Positions 8,482 through 16,299 of a stretch of 64,000 bases of DNA are shown one piece after another; the first letter of the stretch is position 1; every line of letters starts with the position of its first letter. The position numbers and the translations under genes are program-made. This DNA comes from Vibrio nigripulchritudo ATCC 27043. Its GTDB lineage: Bacteria > Pseudomonadota > Gammaproteobacteria > Enterobacterales > Vibrionaceae. The stretch spans positions 1 through 64,000 of the forward strand of contig NZ_AFWJ01000068.1 in assembly GCF_000222685.1 (NCBI RefSeq). Reading direction: 5' to 3'. Under the pieces are notes generated by a model, which ran no database searches, had not been told where the DNA came from, and saw nothing but the letters and a program-made list of their open reading frames with translations.

Positions 8482-11400
8482 ATGTCGCACTTTTATTCAA
8501 TTTTGCTAAAGTTCTGCTGTGTTACATTTGTTTTTCTAATTAGCTCACTCTGGAGCTTGGATGGTTTCGCACATCTAAAGAAAACGAACATTCCAATCAG
8601 CGAAGTGAGTGTGCTGGAAGATCAAAATGGCACATTGAATATTGCAGATGTACTTCAGGCGGAAAATTCGCAGTGGCAAGCCTTAGCGCCGTCTCTGGAG
8701 AACATCAATATGGGGTATAGTGACTCCACTTACTGGTTAAAAGTGGTGATCGACCAACCTAAGAATGACTGCTGTATTCTGACGGTGGCGTACACGCCTC
8801 TGGATTATCTCGATTTCTACCAATTGATTGATGACGCGCGACTGGAACATCAGCAATCCGGTGATCGATATCCGTTTAGTGTTCGACCTTTTCATGATAG
8901 AAATAACACGTTTCGCGTTGTGTTAAACCCAGACAGACCGACGGTGTTTTATCTTCGGGCACAAAGTGAAAGTGTTCTGAAGTTGCCGTTAGAGCTGTAT
9001 AGCGATATTGAATTTGCTCAGACTCTCGGGCAGGAAAATTTCTTTATTGGCTTGTTTTATGGTGGGTTGCTGCTGATTGCAGCTTACAACGCCTTTGTTT
9101 TCTTTCGATTGCGAGATAAGGTGTACGCTTACTACCTGTTCTTTGTTATCAGTGCCGCGCACAGTGCCGCCTGCTGGGATGGTCTGGCGTTTCACTACCT
9201 CTGGCCTAACTCCCCCCTTTGGGCAAGTAAGTCCATCCCTATTTCGACAGGGTTACTGACCTTCTGTACTTTGTTGTTTAGCCAGGAATTACTTCAAACC
9301 AGAAAGAACCTTCCGTGGATAAATGCGATCATTGAGCTGATGAAAGTCGCCGCATTGTCTTTGATTGTCCTGACTTACCTCGTGCCTTATTCCACTGTAG
9401 GAAAAATGAGTATTTTCATAGCTTATGGTTACGGAATCATAGGGTTAGTGATTGGGGTCGCCTCGATGCATCGCAAAGTAGAAGGCTCTGGTCTCTATTT
9501 GTTTGCCTGGTCGCTGCTCTTTGTTGGGGTGATAAGCAATACCGCTGCGAACATTGGCATTCTTCACAGCAATATGTTTACCAGCCATTTGATTCACGTT
9601 GGTGGTGTGGTGGAAGTGTGTCTGTTTTCTGTGGCTCTGGCTAACCGGATCAAGTTGCTTAAGCAGGCAAAGCTGGATGCCGAAACCCGAATGTCTGTCG
9701 AGCGGCAGATGGCACAGGACAAAGCCAACACATTAGCGGTGATCAGCCACGAATTACGAACTCCTATGAACGCAGTGCTGGGGTTTGTTTACCTCGCGAA
9801 ACAAGGTAAAGGGCAGCTCAGTACCATGGATTACCTGACCAAGATAGAGCAGGCATCCTCAAATTTAGTGCAGTTGATTAATGACAGTCTGGATTTTTCT
9901 AAGCTGGAACAGAAAAAGCTGAGTCTGAAAAGCGAAACTTTCAGCCTGGTTGATGTAGTAGATCATGTGGCTTCTGTCTCCACACCTGCACTCGCAGGTA
10001 AGCCAGTTCAAATGTATATTCAGGTCGCCCCGGATGTGCCTTCTCATATTCGGGGAGACAGGGTGCGCTTGGAGCAAGTCATCATCAACCTGACCAACAA
10101 CGCCATTAAGCACACGGAAACCGGATATGTAGGGCTGGCGATATCCGTCATCCGACAGGCTGGGCATGAAGTGGTACTGGCATTTAACATTTCTGATTCA
10201 GGAAGTGGTATTTCGCAGCAATATCAGGACAAACTCTTCAAACCTTATTCGCAGCTCGAAGATCATCATAAAGGGACCGGGCTAGGGCTTTCCATCAGTC
10301 AGAAAATTGTGCATCTGATGGGGGGCAATATCGAGTGCGTCAGTGAAGTGGGGCGTGGCTCGCTTTTCTCTTTTGATCTTGCATTTCCTTTAGTATCACA
10401 GCCAGCGAATAACTCGGACGGTGCTCATATTCTGCTGGTTTGTGAGGATGAAACCTTTGGAGAAAGTGCAAAGCTAACACTGCGCTGGCTTGGCATGGAA
10501 TGCGATTTGGTTACCGCATCTCAAGCATTGGAGATGACCTGTAATTACGATCTCATTTTGGTGGATCATGCGTTGAAGGGCATTTCTGGTGAAACCTTTA
10601 TCGATATTTTACGTGCGACCGACTTTTCTCATATTCCGGTTGCCATGCTCTGTGATATCGACGATATCGAAGGATCTGAGAGTCAGGTGGAGCACCTGAG
10701 TAAACCGATTCGGGTAGGGGATGTATTCCATCTGGTCAATAAAGTGCACGGTAAAGAAGTGTCTGAGCCGGAAACGTCCTCTTTTGCTGACTACGCGCTG
10801 AGTGGTTTAAAAGTGCTGGTGGCAGATGACAACAAACTCAATCAGGAATTCATCAGTGACATGCTGACGATGTTTGGTGCAGACACCGACATAGTGGAAA
10901 ACGGGCGTCAGGCATTAGAAGCCATGAAAAAACACAATTACGATGTGCTGCTATTGGACTTACACATGCCTGAAGTCGACGGTATTGAATGCGCCATGAC
11001 TATTCGCCAGACTCCTGAGCTCCAACAAATTCCGATTTTTTGTACCAGCGCCAGCCCGGGCATTGTTTCTCAGCATATGGATGTGTTTGATGACTGTATT
11101 GCTAAGCCAATCATCGCCAGCCGACTGCTTAAGCTACTGACGCCCCTTGCCACGCAAGAGCTCTCGCCACACGCTTTGCCAAAGAAGGGACAGATTCGCT
11201 GGTTAGCGGATAAATCGTTGCCTGAGATAGAGGGCATTAATATGTCGTTCCTTTATGAACAGTGTGCTTACTCTGAGACCAAAGTAGAGGGAAAACTGGA
11301 TGCATTTGTTGCCATGACAGAAGAGTTTCTCACTGCACTGAATCAGACATCGGAGTCGGATTATCGTGAAAAGCAAAGGCTGTATCATGACTTCGCAGGA

Positions 11401-11568
11401 ACAGCGGGAGCCATTGGAGCGAAAGACATTCAGGAACTGGCGTTAGAGCTGGATCTGGCATGGCAGAATGAGCAGCCCAACGAGTCTGTGGCTGCTGAAC
11501 TGGAAGAAAAAACTCGGGCTTTGTTAGACCGTATTCACGCTGTGCCCATCTCTTCTACTGTGGTCTGA
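8482..11568 (+). CDS. Hybrid sensor histidine kinase, 7TMR-DISM sensor with two receivers and HPt
   Basis: 1028 residues. A signal sequence (about 1-30) precedes a periplasmic 7TMR-DISM extracellular domain (about 40-175), then a seven-helix 7TM-DISM membrane region (about 180-390). The cytoplasmic part has HisKA with phospho-acceptor H423 in VISHELRTPMN, a HATPase_c domain (IINLTNNAIKH N-box, GTGLGLSIS G-box), a divergent receiver (ILLVCEDE ... ILVDHALKG ... LSKPI), a canonical receiver (VLVADDNKLNQ ... LLLDLHMPEVDG ... AKPI) and a C-terminal HPt domain with H969 in YHDFAGTAGAIGA. It is a multistep phosphorelay sensor in the inner membrane; DISM domains are predicted to bind carbohydrates or related ligands. 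Its 3' end overlaps the convergent GntR gene by 34 bp. Confidence 0.92.
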   Translation: MSHFYSILLKFCCVTFVFLISSLWSLDGFAHLKKTNIPISEVSVLEDQNGTLNIADVLQAENSQWQALAPSLENINMGYSDSTYWLKVVIDQPKNDCCILTVAYTPLDYLDFYQLIDDARLEHQQSGDRYPFSVRPFHDRNNTFRVVLNPDRPTVFYLRAQSESVLKLPLELYSDIEFAQTLGQENFFIGLFYGGLLLIAAYNAFVFFRLRDKVYAYYLFFVISAAHSAACWDGLAFHYLWPNSPLWASKSIPISTGLLTFCTLLFSQELLQTRKNLPWINAIIELMKVAALSLIVLTYLVPYSTVGKMSIFIAYGYGIIGLVIGVASMHRKVEGSGLYLFAWSLLFVGVISNTAANIGILHSNMFTSHLIHVGGVVEVCLFSVALANRIKLLKQAKLDAETRMSVERQMAQDKANTLAVISHELRTPMNAVLGFVYLAKQGKGQLSTMDYLTKIEQASSNLVQLINDSLDFSKLEQKKLSLKSETFSLVDVVDHVASVSTPALAGKPVQMYIQVAPDVPSHIRGDRVRLEQVIINLTNNAIKHTETGYVGLAISVIRQAGHEVVLAFNISDSGSGISQQYQDKLFKPYSQLEDHHKGTGLGLSISQKIVHLMGGNIECVSEVGRGSLFSFDLAFPLVSQPANNSDGAHILLVCEDETFGESAKLTLRWLGMECDLVTASQALEMTCNYDLILVDHALKGISGETFIDILRATDFSHIPVAMLCDIDDIEGSESQVEHLSKPIRVGDVFHLVNKVHGKEVSEPETSSFADYALSGLKVLVADDNKLNQEFISDMLTMFGADTDIVENGRQALEAMKKHNYDVLLLDLHMPEVDGIECAMTIRQTPELQQIPIFCTSASPGIVSQHMDVFDDCIAKPIIASRLLKLLTPLATQELSPHALPKKGQIRWLADKSLPEIEGINMSFLYEQCAYSETKVEGKLDAFVAMTEEFLTALNQTSESDYREKQRLYHDFAGTAGAIGAKDIQELALELDLAWQNEQPNESVAAELEEKTRALLDRIHAVPISSTVV

Positions 11569-12263
11569 TGAACACTCACAATGTGGCGCAGCATGGCTTG
11601 CTCGGCAGCGTCTGCGTCCCTTTGATTTAAGGCATTAAAAATGTCCAGATGCTCCATGTAGCTTTGCTCAATGGAGCCTTTCTTGCTCATCACCTGGCGT
11701 CGGAACTTCAAGCCAAAAGCATACAGTTCGTCTGAGTAGTTGAGCATTATCGGATTCGCGGCTATTTCTGCAATTTTGAGGTGAAACTGATGATCAGAGA
11801 GCTGAAAACGCACCGGATCTGAAAACATGGTTGCCTGTTGCTTCAGCAGAGCGTCCAGTTCTTCCAGTTGTTTGTCGTTAATGTTTAAAGCGGCTTGCCG
11901 CGCAATGGCCGACTCAATGATTTTTCGACTTTCAAAAACGGTATCAATGGAATGATTGTTGATTTCGAGGCTGGAGGATTCTGGTAGCCAGTCGTTGCGT
12001 TTCAGAATCGCTTCGTCGCGGTTGACCCGAGTCTTTGACCCGTGAGAAACATGGATCATGCCGTATGCCTGAACAATCCCCAATGCACCTCGCACCGTTT
12101 CCCGGCTGACGCCAAACATGCTACTGAGCTCGCGTTCACTGGGCAGTTCATCCCCGTCTCTGAGTAGCCCGGTGACGATCATCTCCAGTATTTTTTCCGC
12201 AAGAATGTCTTTTTTGGTTTTGTTTTTGAGGGTTTGCTCAAAGGCAAAAGCAGCGCGAGTCAT
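11535..12263 (-). CDS. FadR-family GntR transcriptional regulator (first copy)
   Basis: 242 residues from ATG 12263, chosen because GGGAG lies five bases upstream and because the resulting N-terminus (MTRAAFAFEQ) lines up with the second copy (MAANVFAFEK); an in-frame ATG at 12296 lacks a ribosome site. N-terminal winged helix (DGDELPSERELSSMFGVSRE) and a C-terminal all-helical FCD ligand-binding domain. It is the last gene of the minus-strand acid-sugar locus, about 230 bp after the TRAP genes, and overlaps the convergent kinase gene by 34 bp. It is clearly paralogous to the GntR gene at 15544-16278. Probable repressor of the locus, relieved by a sugar acid or pathway intermediate. Confidence 0.88.
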   Translation of the reverse strand: MTRAAFAFEQTLKNKTKKDILAEKILEMIVTGLLRDGDELPSERELSSMFGVSRETVRGALGIVQAYGMIHVSHGSKTRVNRDEAILKRNDWLPESSSLEINNHSIDTVFESRKIIESAIARQAALNINDKQLEELDALLKQQATMFSDPVRFQLSDHQFHLKIAEIAANPIMLNYSDELYAFGLKFRRQVMSKKGSIEQSYMEHLDIFNALNQRDADAAEQAMLRHIVSVHQTTVEEMGTA

Positions 12264-12404
12264 AGGCGCTCCCATTTCAGTGAATTCTGTTAACAATTAT
12301 GCGGACTGAGCAGAATGGTTACAAGTACGGCAAAATTCTTAAAAATGGGAAGTGGGGAGAAAGCACAAATACTCATGGAAGCAATGGACTTAGCTAACCT
12401 AAGC

Positions 12405-12417
12405 GAGCACTTGTGGG
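12405..12417. repeat. 13-bp sequence shared with 15508-15520
   Basis: GAGCACTTGTGGG occurs here, 142 bp upstream of the first GntR gene, and identically 94 bp upstream of the TRAP binding-protein gene. It may be a regulator site common to the locus; it is not a clear palindrome. Confidence 0.4.
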
Positions 12418-12495
12418 TTTGACGGGCAGACAAACGCTGCCTGCACATCAGAGGGTGGAGGGATAGCTCCACCACTTCCCTAAATCATGGATACG

Positions 12496-13779
12496 TTAGC
12501 CGTAAACCCAGTCCACCAGCCCTAGCGTGATAAACGGAACATAAGTCACCAACAAGAGCAGTGCGATCAGTACACCAATAAATGGCAGGTTCGCCCGCGT
12601 TGTTGACCAAATATCCACCTTGGCAATGGAACAGGCAGTGGCAAGCACACTCGCCACTGGAGGAGTTTGCTGACCAATGGCAAGGTTCAGTGTCACTATC
12701 AGCCCGAAATGGATTGGGTTAATGCCAAACTGAAGTACCAGTGGCAACACCATAGGTACCACTAATATGATGGCGGCAGCGCCATGAAGGAACATACCTA
12801 ATACAAAAAACAGCACATTCAGCAGCATCAGCACCACAATTTTACTCTCAGTAAAGTTGAGGATGGCTTGCGCCATTTGCTGTGGCAGTCTGACTTCGGT
12901 AAGGAACAGCCCAAGTAGCGCAGAGGTAGCAACCAGCAGCATAACCGCAGCAGTCTGAACGCTGGCACGCACCATACACTTGTAAAGGTGTGCCAGAGTC
13001 AGTTCCTGATAAATCACAAAACCTATCACCAGAGCTGCAATCACCGCCAAGCCTGCCCCTTCGGTTGCGGTCACAATGCCACCGAAGATACCGCCCAAGA
13101 TGATAACAGGTAAGAAAAGTGCCCAAATCGCGTCTTTGAATTTCTGCTTCAGGTTCTTCCAGCTAAACGCTTCTTCACGTGGAAGGTTGTAGCGAATGGC
13201 AAAGTAATAAGAGAGCGCCATCATCATCGCACCGCCGAGTACGCCCGGTACGACGCCCGCAAGGAACAGTTTTACGATTGAGGTGTCCGCAATGGCACCG
13301 TACAAAATCATAGAAATTGAGGGTGGAATGATGATCGCAAGGGAAGCTGAGGAAGACGTAATAGCCGCCACAAAGGTCGGTTTATAGCCGCGTTTTTTCA
13401 TGGCTGGCATCAGTACGCTGCCTGTTGCCGCTACATCGGCAACCGCCGAGCCTGAAATCTCAGCAAAGAACATGGACACCCCAATGTTGACCATAGCAAG
13501 ACCACCACGCACGAATCCAATCATGGCTGAAACCAAATCGATCAGGCGCTTGGAAATGCTCGAGGTATTCATGAGCTCACCCGCCAGAACAAACAGAGGA
13601 ATGGCGAGTAATGGGAATTTGGTTGCCCCTTCGTACAGAGTAAGAGGCACGTTGAGCATGGCATCGCTACCGGAGGTCAGAACCATCCCGCCAACTGCTA
13701 CCACACCAATGGAAACAGCAATAGGGACGTTTATCATCACCAGCGCGAGCAAACCACCAAATAACAACAGGTAAATCAT
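12496..13779 (-). CDS. TRAP transporter large permease subunit (DctM family)
   Basis: 427 residues, about a dozen hydrophobic helices, DctM/TRAP-large family (GGLALVMINVPIAVSIGV start, FAEISGSAVADVAATGSVLMP central motif, NLAIGQQTPPVASVL near the end). It forms the Na+-coupled translocation pore with the small subunit, with which it overlaps by four bases (ATGA), so the two are translationally coupled. Substrate is set by the upstream binding protein and is expected to be a sugar acid given the enzymes encoded upstream. Confidence 0.93.
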   Translation of the reverse strand: MIYLLLFGGLLALVMINVPIAVSIGVVAVGGMVLTSGSDAMLNVPLTLYEGATKFPLLAIPLFVLAGELMNTSSISKRLIDLVSAMIGFVRGGLAMVNIGVSMFFAEISGSAVADVAATGSVLMPAMKKRGYKPTFVAAITSSSASLAIIIPPSISMILYGAIADTSIVKLFLAGVVPGVLGGAMMMALSYYFAIRYNLPREEAFSWKNLKQKFKDAIWALFLPVIILGGIFGGIVTATEGAGLAVIAALVIGFVIYQELTLAHLYKCMVRASVQTAAVMLLVATSALLGLFLTEVRLPQQMAQAILNFTESKIVVLMLLNVLFFVLGMFLHGAAAIILVVPMVLPLVLQFGINPIHFGLIVTLNLAIGQQTPPVASVLATACSIAKVDIWSTTRANLPFIGVLIALLLLVTYVPFITLGLVDWVYG

Positions 13780-14369
13780 GAGTTTGCCTCCATGCTTTTA
13801 TTCGAATTTGATTTCTGACCAACAGGGTAGAGTTCGTCGGTATCGATGCCGCATTCTTCGGCGTATTCTTCCAGCTCGGCTCTGTCGTGATCGCGCCCTT
13901 CTCGCATATCACTCAATGCCTGAGGGATGGATAAAAGCTCCGCCAGAATGAACAGCAGGGAACCAAAAGGAATAACAGATTGAACAAAAGGCACGGGCAC
14001 CCAAGGCAGGCTGATTAGCGTTTCGCCTTCAAAATACTCCAGCACGATCCAGCCGTAGTAAGCGACCAGAATAAAAAAGCCAATCACTATGACTTCTGAA
14101 AGCCAGAATAAGGCGGTTTGAAGCGATCCCTTTAGGCTGTATAGCAAACCACTGAAACCGAGGTGGCTACGTTTGATTGCTGCCGTTGCGGCACCGTAGT
14201 AGGTAACCCAAACCAGCAAGAGGGAAGCGACTTCGTCATACCAAATTAAGGATGAACCCGTTTTGCGCATGATGACGCCGAATACAATGACAAAAGTCAT
14301 CGACAACACCAGGAATACAGAGATTCCTTCCAACAGCTTTTCCAGCCAGTTTGCCCATTTTGTAATCAT
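13776..14369 (-). CDS. TRAP transporter small permease subunit (DctQ family)
   Basis: About 197 residues from ATG 14369, which has AGGAGG six bases upstream; a start at 14393 would add eight residues without this site. Four hydrophobic helices, with the DctQ signature VFGVIMRKTGSSLIWYDEVA and a hydrophilic C-terminal tail longer than in most DctQ proteins (about 45 residues rich in Asp/Glu). It pairs with the large subunit at the inner membrane. Confidence 0.9.
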   Translation of the reverse strand: MITKWANWLEKLLEGISVFLVLSMTFVIVFGVIMRKTGSSLIWYDEVASLLLVWVTYYGAATAAIKRSHLGFSGLLYSLKGSLQTALFWLSEVIVIGFFILVAYYGWIVLEYFEGETLISLPWVPVPFVQSVIPFGSLLFILAELLSIPQALSDMREGRDHDRAELEEYAEECGIDTDELYPVGQKSNSNKSMEANS

Positions 14370-14385
14370 GATACTCCTCCTGAGT

Positions 14386-14403
14386 GAGGGCATTTCTGCC
14401 CTC
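14386..14403 (-). other. Intercistronic hairpin after the TRAP binding-protein gene
   Basis: Two seven-base arms (GAGGGCA / TGCCCTC) with a four-base loop sit between the binding-protein gene and the permease genes. Such hairpins commonly stabilise the upstream mRNA so that the binding protein is made in excess. Interpretation inferred. Confidence 0.55.
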
Positions 14404-14418
14404 TCCCTTCACTACACG

Positions 14419-15414
14419 CTAGTTAGCCAATGACAACGCTTTGTCTAACATGTCTTTACCGCCATCCACTTTGCTGGCGAACTGCTCATAAATGGGTTTA
14501 CTGGCGTCCACAAAGTCCTGATAGCTGGCTTTGTTTACTTGCATACCGCCGGCTTTCAGTTTGTTTAGCAATTCCTGCTCCTGACTGTCAGACAAGTCAT
14601 ACATCCAAGGTTTGATCGCATTAGCAGAGTCCTTGATGATGGTCTGAACATCGGCTGGCAATTTATCCCAGGTGCGTTTACCTGCCACCAGATACGACGG
14701 GCTATACACGTGATTGGTCAAAGACAGGTACTTTTGTACTTCATTAAATTTAGCGGCATAAATGTTGGTCAGTGGGTTTTCCTGACCATCAATAACGCCA
14801 GTTTGAAGCGCAACGAAAACTTCAGAGAAAGACATTGGGGTAGGGTTACCGCCCCAGTTACGGAACATACTGACGCGCCATGTACTGTTAGGCGTACGAA
14901 GCTTGATCCCTTTTAGGTCCTTTGGTGTCGTGATCGGTTTGACATTGTTCGTGATGTGGCGGAAACCGTTCTCCCACATACTCAATACCTTGTAGCCTTT
15001 TTTATCGGCTGTCGGTGCAATGCTTGGCCAGAATACTTCGGATTCAATTTTTGCCAGATGCGCACGGTCTTTAACAAGGAAGGGCATGTCGAACAGCGCG
15101 AATTGCGGTGTCACTTTTGCCATGATGGAAGAAGGCTGACTAAAGTGAACCGTGCCTAGCTTGAGTTTTTGCATCAGTTCTTTGTCTTTACCCAGCTGCC
15201 CGTCACCAAACAGGCTGATGGAATAATCCGAGCCTGCCGATTTAAGAGCCGCATTCGCTTCGTTGGCAAACTTCTCTGCCGTTTTGTACTGCAATGACCC
15301 CTGTGCAGCGCCAATGGCGAAAATCAGTTCTTTCGCAATGGTGTGTGGGGCGGCAAAAGCCAGTGAAGCTACGGTTGTACTAATTAACATTTTCCGCATA
15401 GTTTTGATGTTCAT
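14419..15414 (-). CDS. TRAP transporter substrate-binding protein (DctP family)
   Basis: 331 residues with a cleavable signal peptide (MNIKTMRKML.., hydrophobic core, cleavage near AAPHTIA). DctP-family periplasmic binding protein: the GIKLRTPNSTW stretch holds the arginine that pairs with the substrate carboxylate, followed by TPMSFSEVFVALQTGVIDGQ. It delivers an organic acid, here probably an aldonate or similar sugar acid, to the two permease subunits downstream. A ribosome site GGAG lies about ten bases upstream of the ATG. Confidence 0.92.
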   Translation of the reverse strand: MNIKTMRKMLISTTVASLAFAAPHTIAKELIFAIGAAQGSLQYKTAEKFANEANAALKSAGSDYSISLFGDGQLGKDKELMQKLKLGTVHFSQPSSIMAKVTPQFALFDMPFLVKDRAHLAKIESEVFWPSIAPTADKKGYKVLSMWENGFRHITNNVKPITTPKDLKGIKLRTPNSTWRVSMFRNWGGNPTPMSFSEVFVALQTGVIDGQENPLTNIYAAKFNEVQKYLSLTNHVYSPSYLVAGKRTWDKLPADVQTIIKDSANAIKPWMYDLSDSQEQELLNKLKAGGMQVNKASYQDFVDASKPIYEQFASKVDGGKDMLDKALSLAN

Positions 15415-15507
15415 TTCTGCGTTTCTCCGTTAATTTCAATGGTCGTCATTGACCGTCTATAGTCCTTAAAATCATGCTTACCATCTCAAATCAAAAGACT
15501 GGTTGGT

Positions 15508-15520
15508 GAGCACTTGTGGG
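15508..15520. repeat. 13-bp sequence shared with 12405-12417
   Basis: Second exact copy of GAGCACTTGTGGG, in the 129-bp gap between the second GntR gene and the TRAP binding-protein gene. It is enclosed by a short inverted repeat, AAGACT (15495-15500) and AGTCTT (15523-15528). Candidate operator or weak terminator; low certainty. Confidence 0.4.
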
Positions 15521-15543
15521 GTAGTCTTATTAACGCTGATCAC

Positions 15544-16278
15544 TCAGCGAATTTTCCTCATCGCTGAGGCGGTGGTGCAGTAGACACTGTTGAGGTGATC
15601 CATCATGGCTTTTTCTGCCAGCTCCGGATTGCCCTCTTCCAGCGCCCTGTATATCTCCCCGTGTTCTCTGAAGCTTTTTTCTATCGCTCCTTCTTGTTCC
15701 AGAACACTTCGTCTGAAATTCAACCCGTAGGTGTAAAGCTCGTCGGCGTAACCTGCCAGAATGTCGTTGTCGCTGTAATCTGAAATCAGCTTATGGAAAC
15801 GCTGATCGGAAATTTGAAAGTGAGCCGGTTTATCAAACAGGGATGCCTGCTGATCCAGTAAATACTTAAGTTCGTCCAAACCCGCTTGATCGATGTGAAT
15901 AGCCACACCCCGCGCAATGGCAGATTCGACGACCTTGCGGCTCTGATAAACGGCTTCAATGTCGTAGTTGTTAATGGTGAGGTTTGAAAGCTGTGGCAGC
16001 AGTTCAATGCAGCGTTTGAGCAGTTCATCATTGCGGTTGACGCGGCTTTTAGCACCGTGCGACACGCTGATCAGCCCATAGGCGGCGATCATCCCGATCG
16101 CACCTCGAACCGTTTCCCGGCTTACGCCAAACATGGCACACAGTTCCCTTTCGCTGGGTAATGTGTCTCCGTCTCTCAACAAACCAGAGAAAATCATCTC
16201 CAACAGTTTGCTGGCAAGAATGTCTTTCTTGGTTTGGTTTTTAAGTTGCTTTTCAAACGCAAATACATTGGCTGCCAT
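15544..16278 (-). CDS. FadR-family GntR transcriptional regulator (second copy)
   Basis: 244 residues: winged helix with DGDTLPSERELCAMFGVSRE and an FCD effector domain. Closely similar along its length to the GntR gene at 11535-12263 (for example KDILASKLLEMIFSGLLRDG against KDILAEKILEMIVTGLLRDG), so the pair arose by duplication. It follows the aldehyde dehydrogenase gene by 21 bp with a GAGGGA ribosome site and is probably co-transcribed with the enzymes. Likely repressor of the enzyme operon, with an inverted repeat at 21124-21158 as candidate operator. Confidence 0.88.
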   Translation of the reverse strand: MAANVFAFEKQLKNQTKKDILASKLLEMIFSGLLRDGDTLPSERELCAMFGVSRETVRGAIGMIAAYGLISVSHGAKSRVNRNDELLKRCIELLPQLSNLTINNYDIEAVYQSRKVVESAIARGVAIHIDQAGLDELKYLLDQQASLFDKPAHFQISDQRFHKLISDYSDNDILAGYADELYTYGLNFRRSVLEQEGAIEKSFREHGEIYRALEEGNPELAEKAMMDHLNSVYCTTASAMRKIR

Positions 16279-16299
16279 GGTATTCCCTCACCTTGATTT

